A stretch of DNA of 64,000 bases from Rhea pennata (Eukaryota; Chordata; Aves; Rheiformes; Rheidae). Positions 46,791 to 59,400 of this stretch are shown piece after piece. Positions within the stretch are counted from its first letter, which is position 1. Each line of letters begins with the position of its first letter. The notes beneath the pieces are model-generated. The model ran no database searches, had not been told where the DNA came from, and was given only the letters and a program-made list of their open reading frames with translations. The stretch is taken from positions 930,001-994,000 of the forward strand of contig NW_026907680.1 of the NCBI RefSeq assembly GCF_028389875.1, read 5' to 3'. The position numbers and the translations under genes were made by a program.

Positions 46791-47826
46791 TTCTCTCGCA
46801 GCTCCTGCTGTGGGGGTAATGGAAAATGTGTGGAGGACAAAGAGGCTAGAAGCTGGTCTGAGGTGCGGATCCTTACCGAGGCTTGTCAGCCTGCAGAGAG
46901 AAGGGGACTCAATCCTCATGTAGTGCTGATGAAAGTCTCCCTGAGCAGGCTCTCAAGCAAAGCTCCTGCATTTGCAGATGCGCACGTACCAGATGGAACG
47001 ATGAAGCCTGGTCCTCCAGAATCGCCATTGCTAGTGAGGGGCCGCAGGCTTTGCCCTGACTTGGGCTTGCTGGAGTGTCAAGGTGGAGCAGAGTGGCACT
47101 TGGAGGAGGCTCTCCTTCAGCAGCTTAAAGGCCTGCCAGCTTTCCTGAGCTCCTTTGCCCTTCTGAGCTGCCTCCCCTGTCGTCCCCCTAGCAGGTCTCT
47201 GCAGAAGGGGAAGCCTGCTCGCCTCAAGGCCAGCCTCTGGGCTCTGCTGCCCTCCTTCCTACCTGCCCTCCGGCTCTGCAACTCCACTAGTTCCCGGGTG
47301 CTACAGCCCAGGTGGCCATGGATTCTGCTGGCACCAAGCCTCCGGGGTGGCCGCTTCGCCTTCTGGCCTGGGGCACCCGCCTTCTTCCCCTCACACCCAC
47401 AAAAGCCCAGCACTCAAGGGCACCCAGGACACACACAAGAGCTGGCAGTTCCCTCCCCACATGCAGCCAGCACTGGGCCCCAGCAAGGGGGGCCCAGGCT
47501 CAAGCACTTCCTCCCCTCAGAGGCATACAGCAGCTTTTTCCTCCTCTCCCCACAGGCCCCCTGCCCCCAGGACATGTGTTGGCCATGGCACGGCCTTCTC
47601 CACGCCTCTCTCCAGCACAACAAGACGCAGCACACCCCTAGGCCACAGCCACCGCAGCTGCAGCCAAAGAGCCACAGCACGACCGCGGCGGAGAGCTGCC
47701 CTGGCAGCAGCCCCTGAGCCCTGACTCCTCAGCTCTGCTCTTCAGGACTCCCCAAAGCTCCAACGCTGCAAACGGACGAGCTCACCACACACCCAGCCAA
47801 GAGCCACCCAACTTGGGGCAGTTGGT

Positions 47827-48537
47827 TTAATTCAGCTTCAGAGAACTTCCTGGGTGCTCGCGTGGCTCACAAGCAGTGCTGCTGCTGCTGCTGCTGCTGC
47901 TGTTGTGGCTGCTGCTGTGGCCACTGCCACTGCCCCTGGGGCTCCCACTGCCGTTGATGCTCTGTCTGACACTGGGTCTTCGTGTGCCGCTGCCACTGCC
48001 AGTGGGGCTGCTGTTGAGTCCAGCATTGGAGCTTCCACTGCCACTGCTGCTACGAGCGGGTTTCCCGCTGTGTCCAACATTGGAGCTCCCACTGTCACTG
48101 CCGCTGTGTTTGTCACTGGCACTTGGGCTGCCGCTGTGCCCGCCACTGGGGCTCCCAGTGACGCTGCCACCGCCAGTGGATCTGCTGCTGCGTCTGCCAC
48201 TGGGGCTTCCACTGCCCCTGCCGCTGACACTGGGGCTGCCGCTCTGTCTGCCACCCGGGCTCCCACTGCCACTGCCACGCTGCCTGCTACTGACACTGGG
48301 GCTGCCGTTCTCTTTTGCAGTGGGGCTTCCACTGCCGCTGCCTCTGGGTCTCCCGCTGACACTGCCGCTGATACTGCCCCTGCCACTGCTGCTGCGTCTT
48401 CTGCTAAAACTGGCTCTGCTGGGCTCTTTGCCACTGCTGCTGCGTCTTCTGCTAAAACTGGCTCTGCTGGTCTCTTTGCCACTGCTGCTGCTCTTTCTTC
48501 TGCTTGCCTGTGTCTCTGCACACGGCTCTTCTTCCCC
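47827..48537 (-). CDS. Ser/Gly-repeat terminal exon, copy 4
   Basis: Acceptor cttgtgcag|GGGGAA, phase 0, 237 codons to a TAA at 47827-47829. It is the only copy whose Ser/Gly frame is unbroken to its end (GEEEPCAETQASRRKSSSSG to REHPGSSLKLN). It contains a local duplication of the RASFSRRRSSSGKEPS unit not seen in copy 3. Low complexity with basic RRRSSSG clusters suggests a disordered, possibly phosphorylated tail; the function is unknown. Confidence 0.5.
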   Translation of the reverse strand, partial: GEEEPCAETQASRRKSSSSGKETSRASFSRRRSSSGKEPSRASFSRRRSSSGRGSISGSVSGRPRGSGSGSPTAKENGSPSVSSRQRGSGSGSPGGRQSGSPSVSGRGSGSPSGRRSSRSTGGGSVTGSPSGGHSGSPSASDKHSGSDSGSSNVGHSGKPARSSSGSGSSNAGLNSSPTGSGSGTRRPSVRQSINGSGSPRGSGSGHSSSHNSSSSSSSSTACEPREHPGSSLKLN

Positions 48538-49243
48538 CTGCACAAGGAGGCAGAAAGAACAGGCTGTGTTCTGCCCTGCCAGAAAGCCCAGGAAGACTGC
48601 AGACTCGTGAGGGCCAGGGATGTTTGCGGGAGCTTCTGAGGGTGTTGCCAGCCTCACCGTCATGGGACAGGGGAGCTTGTTTGGACACAGCTCATCAGCC
48701 CGTGGCAGAGGCTGCTGGTACCAGGACTGGCAGGTACCTGTGTCGTCTTGGCTTCAGCAGTCAGGGAGAGCTTTGCAAAGGGGCACACCAACGCTGGAAG
48801 CATCCCTTTGCGCTCAGCTGCTCAGATCTTGCAGGTGCCACTGTTGGAGGCCATTCTCAGCACTCAACAGCTGCCCCTTGGCTGGAAGGCAAGGCTGAGC
48901 CCAGGCCAGCCCTGTGGCTTGCTCATGGGGCAATGGGGCTGCAGCCGCACTGACACCTTGTCTCTCTCACTCGGCCTCAGAGCCCTCCTGCTTATCTCCT
49001 CCTCTACTCCCTCAACCCCGCTCCCATTTGCAGCCACAGCCCTTCAGCTCCACAGCAGTGCTGGGCATTTGCTGAGTGCTGCAAGGAGGGACTTAGTGAC
49101 AGGCTTTAAGCCACATAAATCTCATGTCAGAAAAAGTCACAGCACGCTCTAGGCAGCACAGTGGCTCCGGGATTACAAGTGGCACCCCTTGCTGCCTCAC
49201 TGCCTCTCAGTTCTGCCAGGCTTCTCCTGGAGCTGCCACATAC

Positions 49244-49537
49244 CTGCCCTGTCTTGCAAGGCCCCTCTTGACTGTCCAGCCCTTCCTCCTCTTCCTCTAG
49301 GCAGGAGAAGTAGACCTTCAGGGTCACTTGCTTGTCTTCTCCCAGCTGGTATTGGACGATCTTCTGAATATTGGGCTTTTCTTCAGCCAGATTCTCAGCA
49401 CCCTCCTGCACCTGCAAGACAACTCCACACTGTGCAATGTGCCCCACTTCCAAGTCCACTCCGCTGCTCTCCACATGCTCCTCACCAGCATCCAGAGACT
49501 GCAGGACCTTGGCAATCACCAGGCCCCTGGCTCTGAC
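49244..49537 (-). CDS. Acidic 98-codon exon, minus-strand copy
   Basis: Same borders, length and phase as 17839-18132, with about three amino-acid differences (for example EEKPNIQKIV for EEKPSIQKII). It splices in phase to 47827-48537. Confidence 0.5.
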
Positions 49538-52500
49538 CTGGCCTGGGGCACCCGCCGGACAACGGCTGCTGCCACCCCAGCAGCAGAAGAGCAAGGGGCA
49601 CCGCAACATGTCCCAGGCTTTGTGACCTTCTCCTGAGCCTTCCTGCCAGCACCCTATTGCCCTGAAGGGAAGACCAGCCATGCTGAACATCCCCTTCTCA
49701 TTCGCACCAAGCATCTCAATAATCACACAGCTGAGCAGAAACTCTCCATGGTCTCTCACTGAAAACCCCAGCACTACCATGGCCAGAAAAAAAGAGAGGG
49801 TCCCAGGGGCTCTGCTGGAGTGTTCGAGGAGGGCGCAGCAGCAAGAGCTATATTGCAAAACTAGAGCCCAAGCAGTGCCTTTGAAGGCAAGCCCTGGGCC
49901 AAGTCAGCCAGGGCTCAGCAGAGCCCATGGGAAGGGCTCTTGTCCCAGAGAAGAATGCTTCTGCAGACAAAGGAGCTCAGGGAGGAGCACCTACCTGTCT
50001 TGCCTTCGGAGCACTTTCATTCACAGCCCACACAGCTCGCACTCTAGTGCGTGGCGGTTGTTCCCAGGCGCCTGGGGCCGGCCATTTGGCAAAACACTCT
50101 GGGGTGGTGGAAAACATCCTGCAAATAGGCACCAGGGAGGTGGCATGAGCCCGGGGAAGCTGGGGAGTTTGGACTCCACGCAGCGCTCCCAAGGAGGGCA
50201 CCTGCCTCTGCAGCAGAAGGCAGTTCTGCAGCAGCAGCACGGGGGTTCCACTGACGGGGATCACATCCACAGACACGGAAATCACCTCCCGCCAAAACAC
50301 CCACAGCTACACAATGTGCCCGCTGGAGAGCTCCGGGTGCCCACAGCGAGACTTTCTCTCCAGGCAGCAAGGAGAGCAGCAGGGTCCCCTACAAGGACAG
50401 CCTCCAACTCACACCATTACCTGTGTCCTGTCAACTGCATTAGCCACTGCTCCGTGGCCCCAAGGACTCGGTGTTCCGGGATGGGCAATGGATTGCTGCT
50501 GGGCACCCAGCAACAGAGAAGGAGAAAGGCATGAAGGCAGCCCAGAATAAAGCCCTTGTGTGGTGGGAGCCAGCACAGAGTTGGCCAAAGCCCCCCACAG
50601 AGCCCATATGAAGGCAGAGCATGCCCGGAGGTCACAGGGACACTGTCGCTGGGAAGTCTTGCTCCCAAAGCACTTTCAGAGCAGCCTTTGCCAGCCCTGG
50701 CACTGCAGCCCTAACAAACCTGCGCCGAGAAGATGCTCTCTTGCTAAACTGGAGGCTAGGGAGCCAACAAATATACTCACGTTGGAAACATATGGCGGCG
50801 GGGAGTACGGGCCTGGACATCGAGGGCTTTGGTGGCTGCAAGGATCGAGTCTCTCATCTCCAGCATCTGCACAGGGGAGAAACACAGGTGAGATGCTGCC
50901 AAGAAGAGGATCTTGCTGCTCACAAGGGCAGCCAATGTTTGCACTGTTCAGAGAAGAAGCTGCCTCTCAGAACAGCAGAAACAACCTTCTCTCTTGCTCA
51001 CTGCAACCCCTCCATTCTACACAATAGCTGCTCCCTGGACATACAGGCAAATGGGGAAAAGCTCTGGCAGGCTTTTGTCAAGGGCAAGAGCCAAGAGGCT
51101 GATCCAGGAGAGCAGTTCTTGCCTAAGGGAGAGACTGAGGGAGGGCAGCGCAGGGGAGGGCCGCTGACTAAGATCAAGGGCAATGTGCAGGGCAGTCCTG
51201 CCAGGGAGGACAGGAGGGGGCAGTGGGGGCTACGGCAGGTCTCTTTTCCCAGAAGGGAAGATTATTTCTCAGCCTCTGCTCTGACCCTTCCCATGCGTCT
51301 TCCTGCAAACACCCTACTGCCCTGAAGGAAAGACTAGCAACACTGAACATCCCATTCTCATTAATCACACAACTGAGCAGAAACTGAATTTTCTATCGCA
51401 GAAAGGCTCTGCAGTTCAGAGGCAATCAAAAACGGGACCCCGGTGCCTCTGCTGGTGTGTTCAAGGAGGGCGCAGCAGAAAGAGCTATATTGCAAACCTG
51501 GAGCACAAGCGGTGCCTGTGAAGGCAAGCCCCGGGCCAAGTCTTGCAAGGCTCAGCAGAGCCCATGGGAAGGGCTCTTGTACAGCCAGCGCCCATAGCAC
51601 AAGGCCTGGGCAGAAAGCAGGCTGGCACATGAAGGGCCTCAATGAGGAGCACTTACCACGCCAGACCTCTGACGGCCCTCGCTCAGAGGACATGCAGCTA
51701 GTTCTCTCCGTTTCTTCTTCCTGCCCGCTGCTGCACTCTGTGCAGAGCACTCTGAGGTGACTGGCACCGGCCTGCAAATACACACCGCGGAGAGGTGATA
51801 TGAGCACAGGGGGAGTAGGGTCCCCAGCTGGCCCTCACCAGCTTCACACCTGCTCCTGCAGCAGAAGGCAATTCTGCAGCAGAAGCACAGGGCTCCCACT
51901 GAGTGTGGCCACATCAGAGCATCACCTCCCACCAAAACACCTGGGGCTGCACGTCATGCCTGAAGGAGAGCTCCAGGAGCCCAAGGGAGACTCTCTCCAG
52001 GCAGTGAGGAGAGCAGCAGGGTCATCTGCAAGGACAGGCTCTAAAATACATCATTACCTGCTGTCCTGCCAACTACATAAGACCTGAACACTCTGTGTTC
52101 AGGGATGGGCAATAGGTTGTTGCTGGGCACCCAGTGTCGAAGAAGGAGAAAGGTATCAAGGCAGTCAAGCATTAAGCTCTTGCATAGTGGGAGGCAGCAC
52201 AGAGCTCTGCTGAACCCTCTCCCCACCCACAGAGCCCAGATGAAGGCAGCGCATGCGTGCAGGTCACTGGGACCCAGCCGCTTGGAATTTTTGCTCCCAA
52301 AGCACTTTCAGAGCAGCCTTCACCAGCCCTGGCACTGCAGCCCTAACAAACCCTGGCAGAGAGGCTGCTGCCTTCGTCAGGCAGGGGGAAAAGAAGGAAG
52401 GGAAAGTACTCACCTTAGGAACATGTTTGGAAGAGATGCAGGGGACACAATCGGAGCTGCTTTAGGAGCTGTCGGGATTGAATCCCTGTGTATTTTCATC

Positions 52501-54520
52501 TGCAAAGGTGAGAAAGAGAGGTGAGATGCTGCCAAGTAAAGGCTCTTGCTGCTGGCAAGGGCAGCCCATGTTTCCATGCTCCGGAGAAGAAGCTGCCTCT
52601 CGGAACTGCAGAAACAGCTATCGTTCTTGCTCACAGTAGCCCCTCCATTCCACACAAGCACAGCTGCAGGGGAATATGGGCAAAGAGCTAAATGTTCTGG
52701 CAGGCTTTTGTCAAGGGAAGAGCCAAAAGGCTGATCCAGAAGAGCATGAAGGAGTCAAGGGAGGCAAGCGCAGGGGAAGGCAGCTCACTAAACTCTAGGG
52801 CAATATGCAGGGCAGTCCTGCTAGGGAGGACAGGAGGGGGCAGTGGGGGCTGCAGCAGGTCTCTTTTCCCAGAAGGGAAAATTATTTCTCAGGCTCTGCT
52901 CTGACCCTTCCCATGCGCCTTCCTACAAACATCCTACTGCCCTGAAGGAAAGACCAGTCACACTGAACATCCCGTTCTCATTTGCACCCAGCATCTCAAT
53001 AATCACTCAACTGAGCAGAAACTGAATTTTCTATCGCAGAAAGGCTCTGCAGTTCAGAGGCAATCAAAAAACGGGACCCCGGTGCCTCTGCTGGTGTGTT
53101 CAAGGAGGGCGCAGCAGCAAGAGCTATATTGCAAACCTGGAGCACAAGCGGTGCCTGTGAAGGCAAGCCCCGGGCCAAGTCTTGAAAGGCTCAGCAGAGC
53201 CCATGGGAAGGGCTCTTGTACAGCCAGCGCCCATAGCACAAGGCCTGGGCAGAGAGCAGGCTGGCACATGAAGGGCCTCAATGAGGAGCACTTACCACGC
53301 CAGACCTCTGACGGTCCTCGCTCAGAGGACATGCAGCTAGTGCTCGGGCTTCTCTCCGTTCCTTCTTCCTGCCCACTGCTGCTCCACTCTGTGCAAAGCA
53401 CTCTAAGGTGACTGGCACTGGCCTGCAAATACACACCGCGGAGAGGTGATATGAGCACAGGGAGAGTAGGGTCCCCACCTGGCCCTCACCAGCTTCACAC
53501 CTGCTCCTGCAGCAGAAGGCAATTCTGCAGCAGAAGCACAGGGCTCCCACTGACTGCGGCCACATCAGAGCATCACCTCCCACCAAAACACCTGGGGCTG
53601 CACGTCATGCCTGAAGGAGAGCTCCAGGAGCCCAAGGGAGACTCTCTCCAGGCAGTGAGGAGAGCAGCAGGGTCATCTGCCAGGACAGGCTCCAAGGCAC
53701 AGCATTACCTGCTGTCCTGTCAGCTACATAAGACCTGAACACTCTGTGTTCAGGGATGGGCAATAGGTTGTTGCTGGGCTCCCAGTGTCGAAGAAGGAGA
53801 AAGATATCAAGGCAGTCAAGCATAAAGCTCTTGCATAGTGGGAGGCAGCTCTGCAGAACCCTCTCCCCACCCACAGAGCCCAGATGAAGGCAGAGCATGC
53901 GTGCAGGTCACTGGGACCCAGCCGCTTGGAATTTTTGCTCCCAAAGCACTTTCAGAGCAGCCTCCCCCAGCCCTGGCAATGCAGCCCTAACAAACCTGTG
54001 CGGAGAGGCTGCTGCCTTTGTCAGGAAGAGGGGAAAGAAGGAAGGCAAAGTACTCACCTTAGGAACATGTTTGGAAGAGGTGCAGGGGACACAATCGGAG
54101 CTGCTTTAGGAGCTGTCGGGATTGAATCCCTGTGTATTTTCATCTGCAAAGGTGAGAAAGAGAGGTGAGATGCTTCCAAGGAAAGGATCTTGCTGCTGGT
54201 AAGGGCAGCCCATGTTTCCATGCTTCAGAGAAGAAGCTGCCTCTCAGAATTGCAGAAACAGCCGTTGATCCTTTGCTCTTGCTCACAGCAGCCCCTCCAT
54301 TCCACACAAGAGCAGCTGCAGGGGAATATGGGCAAAGAGCTAAATGTTCTGGCAGGCTTTTGTCCAGGGAAGAGCCAAAAGGCTGATCCAGGACAGAACG
54401 GAGACATCAAGGGAGGCAAGCGCAGGGGAAGCCAGCTCAGAAGCTTCTCCAGAAGGGAAGGTTCTTCCCCAGCCTCTGCTCTGAGCCTTCCCGGGAGCCT
54501 TCCTGTCAGCACCCTTTTAC

Positions 54521-54841
54521 CCTGAAGGGAAGCCCAGAAAGGCTGAACATCCCTTTCCTGCTTGAAAGAAGCATCTGAATTATCACAGAGCTGAGCAGAA
54601 GCTCTTCACTTTCTATCACAGAAAGGCCCAGCACTTCCAGTGCCACCAGCAGGAGGGCCCCAGAGGCTCTGCTGGTGTGTTCACGGAGAGCAAGGTGCAA
54701 CAGCGTGTGCATTCCAAAACTACATTCACCACTGCTGCCTTTGAAGGCAGGACTGGGCGATGTCGGGCAGGGCTCAGTGAACCCATGGGAAGGGCTCTTG
54801 CAAGCCAGCGCCCATAGCACAAGGAGTTTGCAGGAAGCAAG
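54521..54841 (-). CDS. Open 321-nt HU-like exon, second copy
   Basis: Acceptor tttccag|CTTGC and donor AGG|GTAAAA, 107 open codons, close in sequence to 4754-5074. Flanking exons 54876-54999 and 54058-54143 fit its phase, making a complete 531-nt, 177-codon cassette. Confidence 0.55.
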
Positions 54842-56414
54842 CTGGAAAAGAAGGGCCCCCAGCAGTGACACTTACTGCTCTGGCATTCTCGTCCACTTCA
54901 TTCCCAGGCCACTCAGTAGGTGCTCCACCTTCTGATGATGGCTTCCTCCCGCCTGGCACTGCCTTCTGGGCAGAGCACTCTGGGGTGCCTAGGAATGGAC
55001 TGCAAATACACACCACGGGGAGGTGGCATGAGCACAGGGGCAGTAGGGTCCCCATTTCAGCCTGACAAGTTGGGCACCTGCTTCTACCGCAGAAGGCAGT
55101 TCTGTAGCAGAAGCACGTGGGTCCCCCTCACTGGGGTCACATCAACAGAAACGGGGATCACCCCCTAACAAAACACCCAGGGCTGCAGATCATGCCTGAA
55201 GGAGAGCTCTGGACACAACCACAGTGAAAATTTCTCTCCATGCAGGAAGGCGAGCAGCAGGGTCATCTGGCAGGACAGGCTCCCAGGCACAGCATTACGC
55301 GCTGTGCTGCCGACTACATTAGCCACTGCCCCATGGCCCCAAGGACTCTGTGTTCCGGGATGGGCAATGGATTGCTGCTGGGCACCCAGTGACAAAGACA
55401 GAGAAAGGCATCAAGGCAGTCCAGAATAAAGCTCTTGCGTGGTGGGAGACAGCATAAATCTTGGCTTAGGGCCTCCAACAGACCCTGTATGAAGGCAGAG
55501 CCACTGGGATGCAGCCGCTGGGAAGTCTTGCTCCCAAAGCACTTTCAGAGCAGCCTCCCCCAGCCCTGGCACTGCAGCCCTATCAAACCTGTGCTGAGAG
55601 GCTGCTGCCTTCGTCAGTCAGGGGAAAAGAAGCAAGGCAAAGTACTCACGTTGGAAAAATACTTGGAAGAGCACAAGGGGCCTCAGTCTCACTCCTCTGG
55701 CTGGCTTCGAGGACTGAGTCCCTCATCTCCAGCATCTGCAAAGGTGAGAAACACCGGTGAGATGCTGCCAAGGAAAGAATCTTGCTGCTGGCAAAGGCAG
55801 CTAAAGTTTCCACTACTCAGAAAAGAAGAAGCTGCCTCTCAGAAACTCTGAAATACCCATCATTGTTGCTCACAGCAGCCCCTCCATTCCACACAAGACC
55901 AGCTGTAGGAGAATATAGGCAAAAGTCTAAAAGCTCTGGCAGGATTATGTCCAGGGCAAGCACAAAGAGGCTAATCCAGCAGAGCATTGGGAAGTCAAGG
56001 CAGGCAAGTGCAGGGGAAGGCAGCTCACTAAACTCTAGGGCAATGTGCAGGGCAGTCCTGCTAGGGAGGATGAGAGAGGGCAGTGGGGGTTACGGCAGCT
56101 CTGTTTTCCCAGAAGGGAAGGTTCTTTCTCAGCCTCTGCTCTGACCCTTCCCTGTCAGTGCTCTTTTACCCTGAAGGGAAGCCCAGCAAGGCTGAACATC
56201 CCTTTCCTGTTTGAACCAAGCATCTGAATAATCACACCGCTGAACAGAATCTCTCCATCTGCTATAGCAGAAAGGCCCAGCAGTTCCACGGCCACTAGAG
56301 CGAGGGCCCCAGAGGCTCTGCTGGGAGAGGTTAATGGAGAGTGAAGGAGTCATGAGAGATGCACTGCAGAAGTAGAGCACAAGCAGCGCCTTTGACAGCT
56401 AACCCCGGGGACAG

Positions 56415-59400
56415 TCAGGCAGGGCCCAGAGGAACCCATGGGAAGGGCTCTTGTCCAGCCAGTGCCCACACCACGATGCTTTGGCAGAAAGCAAGCTGCC
56501 AAAAGAAGGACCTCCATCAGGAGCACCTACCTCTCTTGACTTCTGATAGCCAGTCTCGGGCCAGCCAGCTCCTGCTCTGGCTTCTGGCAGCTGCTTCCTC
56601 CAGCCCAGTAAATCCTCCTTTGCAGAGCTAGGCTGAATTGCTGGCAGCATGCTGCAAATACACACCGTGGGGAAGTGTGACACAGAGACTCCCCACCACC
56701 CAACCACCCAGGGCTGCACAGCGTGCCCGAGGGAAAGCTCTGGGTGCCCACATCAAGACTTTTTCTCCAGGCACCAAGGAGAGCAGCAGGGTCAGCTCCA
56801 AGGACAGGCTCCAGGACACACCATTACCCACTGTCCTGAGCACTCCAGTAGCCACTGCTGTGTGGCCCCCAAGGACAAGCTTTCTTGGAAGCTTCAGAAA
56901 TGGAACCGGGAATAACTGCTCTGTCCCTTGCAGTCCTTCCGTCTTCAGGCACTCATGTCCCTCCTTCCCATCCTCTTCAAAGTGCCCAAACAACTCGCCC
57001 TTGCCTCTAAGGGCTGCCTGAGCCATGGCCACACCCTCTCGAGCCTGCTGCTCGCCACCCCTGACTGCTGCCTGGAAATGACCCTCCTTCCTCCTTGCTG
57101 CTGGCAGTCAAAGGAAGGGCATTGCCCAAGGGGAAACACCACAGCTTTGGGGAGATATTCACCCAAGGCATCCTCCCCTCCAGCAGCATTCCCTGCACAC
57201 CCCTCTTGCACCTCGCACCAGTTGAGCTTTTCCACTTAGCTCCTCACAAGGCCTGACAAGGGCATGCAGACTCTTCCTCAGCCTCCAAAATTGCCCTGAG
57301 ACACCCAGCCCTGCTCTCCACAGAGGAGCAGCATTCTCCTTACTTTCATCTATGGGCTAGGGGAAAAGGCCCTCCTCTTCCCGAAGGACCAATTACATTG
57401 AGTTGCCCAAAGATCTGGAAGCTGGAAGCAGAGGCAGCGGGGGCAGAAAGCCAAGAGCAGGCTCTGCCAGGCACTTGCTCTTGTCTGCCCAACCAGCGAG
57501 GGAGGCCTAGTCCTCGTGGCAGAGCTTAAAAGGCATTCAGAGCTCCTCAGGACCTTGTGTCCAAGGGAAACATCACCCTCCAAGACACACAAGGCTACAG
57601 GGTCACCCTCCGCCATTCCCCCAAGTGTCTCACCTGCCTCGAGGCTCTTCCTCCACCATGCCTTCCTCCACATTGGTAGCCACCACTTTGGATTCAGGCT
57701 GCCTCTCTCGCTGGAGGAGGCGCTGGCCAGATACATGCTCTGCAATCAGAAGGGAAGAAAACACACAGTCAAGCCAAAGGCTGTGCTTTGGAAATGTGTA
57801 GGAGAAACACAGAAGGCAAGGGCAGAACGAATTGCTTTGAAGGTGGAAGGAAGTCTTGGCACAAGTGAGCAGATTGTCGACTCCCCATCAGGGCTGAGCT
57901 GCCTTGCCTCTAGTGCCTCATGCTAGGCGAGCCACGGTGCTGCAGCCTTGGCTCCAATGCCCTGCCAAGGACCAACAAAGGAGAAGGTGCAAAGCCCAGC
58001 CAGGCATCAGCCACTCCATTACCTTCCTTGCTGCTGGCAACATCTAGTCCCTTCTCTTCTTCCCACGTGGGCTTCACAGCTCCCACAGATGGTCTTGGAG
58101 GGGCACTCTCAAGCACATACCTGTAAACCAGAAAAAGATACCACTCGCAAGGAAGGGCCCCGCATTTCCTTTGCTGCTTCTGTGAATTCTGGGCGTGCAG
58201 GCACATTGCGAAGCTGATACAAACAGCAGCCTTTCCCAAAGGGGGAATATGCAGGACAGGTCATCTCCTGCAGGACTCCCTCAGGAAGTGCAGGGACCCA
58301 GCATCCTGCCTGCAGGGCCACCAGCTTCCTCCTCACACTGCTCCAGGCCTTCCCTCTACCCCTGGGGAGAGAGCTCCTTCTCAGCTTTCCAAAGCAAACC
58401 CTCCAGGTCAACACTGCAGCCTGTCTGACAGCTCCTGAGCAGGCTCCTGTGCAGGCACATCAGACAAGGCCCCTTTCCTCCAGCTTTCCACCCTCTTAGG
58501 AAATTCTAATCTAGACCTCCACAGCCCTTGCAATCCCTCCCAAGCTCAGGGCAGAGCATCTGCAAAGAACAGCCTCCATTCCTGGGCCCCTAGTGCAACA
58601 AAGGCCTTCACAAGGTGGGAGCCAGCACAGAGCTCAGCAGAACCCCCACACAGAGCCCAAGCAAAGCCAGGGCATGGCTGAAGCACACGGGGATCCAACT
58701 CCTCAGAAGACTTGCTCTGCAAGCACATCCTGAGCAGCCTTCACTAGCTCTGGCAACACACCTCGACCAAACCTGTAGTGAGGAGCTGCTCTTTGGGTGA
58801 GCCAGGAACTCAGGTGGAAAGGAGCAAACCAAAGTACTCACGTTGGAAAGACAATGAGAGAGCCAGAATGGATCAGGGAAGCCGCTGTTTGGGTGCTTGC
58901 GAGAACTGAATGCCTCATCTCTGGCATCTGCAAAGGGCAGAGACATGGGTGAGATGCTACGAAGAAAAGGACCTTGCTGCCCACAAGGGCAGACCATGTT
59001 TCCACTAATCAGAGAAGAAGCTGCCACTCAGAAAGAGGGAAACACCCCTCGCTCTTGCTCACAGCCATCCCCACCTCCATTCTACAGACCAGCAGGTGCG
59101 GAATAATACAGGCAGATGGCCAGAAACACTGGCAGGCTTCTGTCAAGGGCAAGAGCCAAGAGGCTGATGCAGGAGAGCACTTGTTGCATAGTGGAGAAGT
59201 CAAGGGAGGCAAACAGAGGCCTTCTGCACCAGAAAGCCCAGGCTGAATGACACGGCTGCACTGGAGACCTGGGCAAAGGCCCTGGCTTGCAATGACTTTG
59301 TCTGTGACAAACCCCGAGAGTCTTCTGCAACTTGAGGAGCAGCTGTTGGACGCACTGCCCCACAATCCCAAACATGGCCAGAGGAGGCCTGGAGACAAAT

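Larger units (their letters stand above)
46684..57479 (-). pseudogene. CCDC81-like exon array, copy 3
   Basis: The longest array. Minus-strand exons in transcript order: 121-nt 56531-56651; 86-nt 55650-55735; 124-nt 54876-54999; 321-nt 54521-54841 (open); 86-nt 54058-54143; 127-nt 53296-53422; 86-nt 52414-52499; 115-nt 51657-51771; 86-nt 50781-50866; 124-nt 49995-50118; acidic 49244-49537; Ser/Gly 47827-48537. Other copies of the large exon contain stops (TGA near 56416; others near 53.0, 51.4 and 49.9 kb). Relative to copy 2 it has an extra cassette at about 52.8-54.4 kb, evidence of unequal exchange. It lies downstream of the HU head and may be spliced to it. Confidence 0.6.

Noticed and set aside
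46725..47717. 330-codon frame shared with 19720-20619 on the other strand
   Set aside because: It starts inside CR1 sequence and shows no protein-family or splice signal; its persistence is expected from recent duplication.
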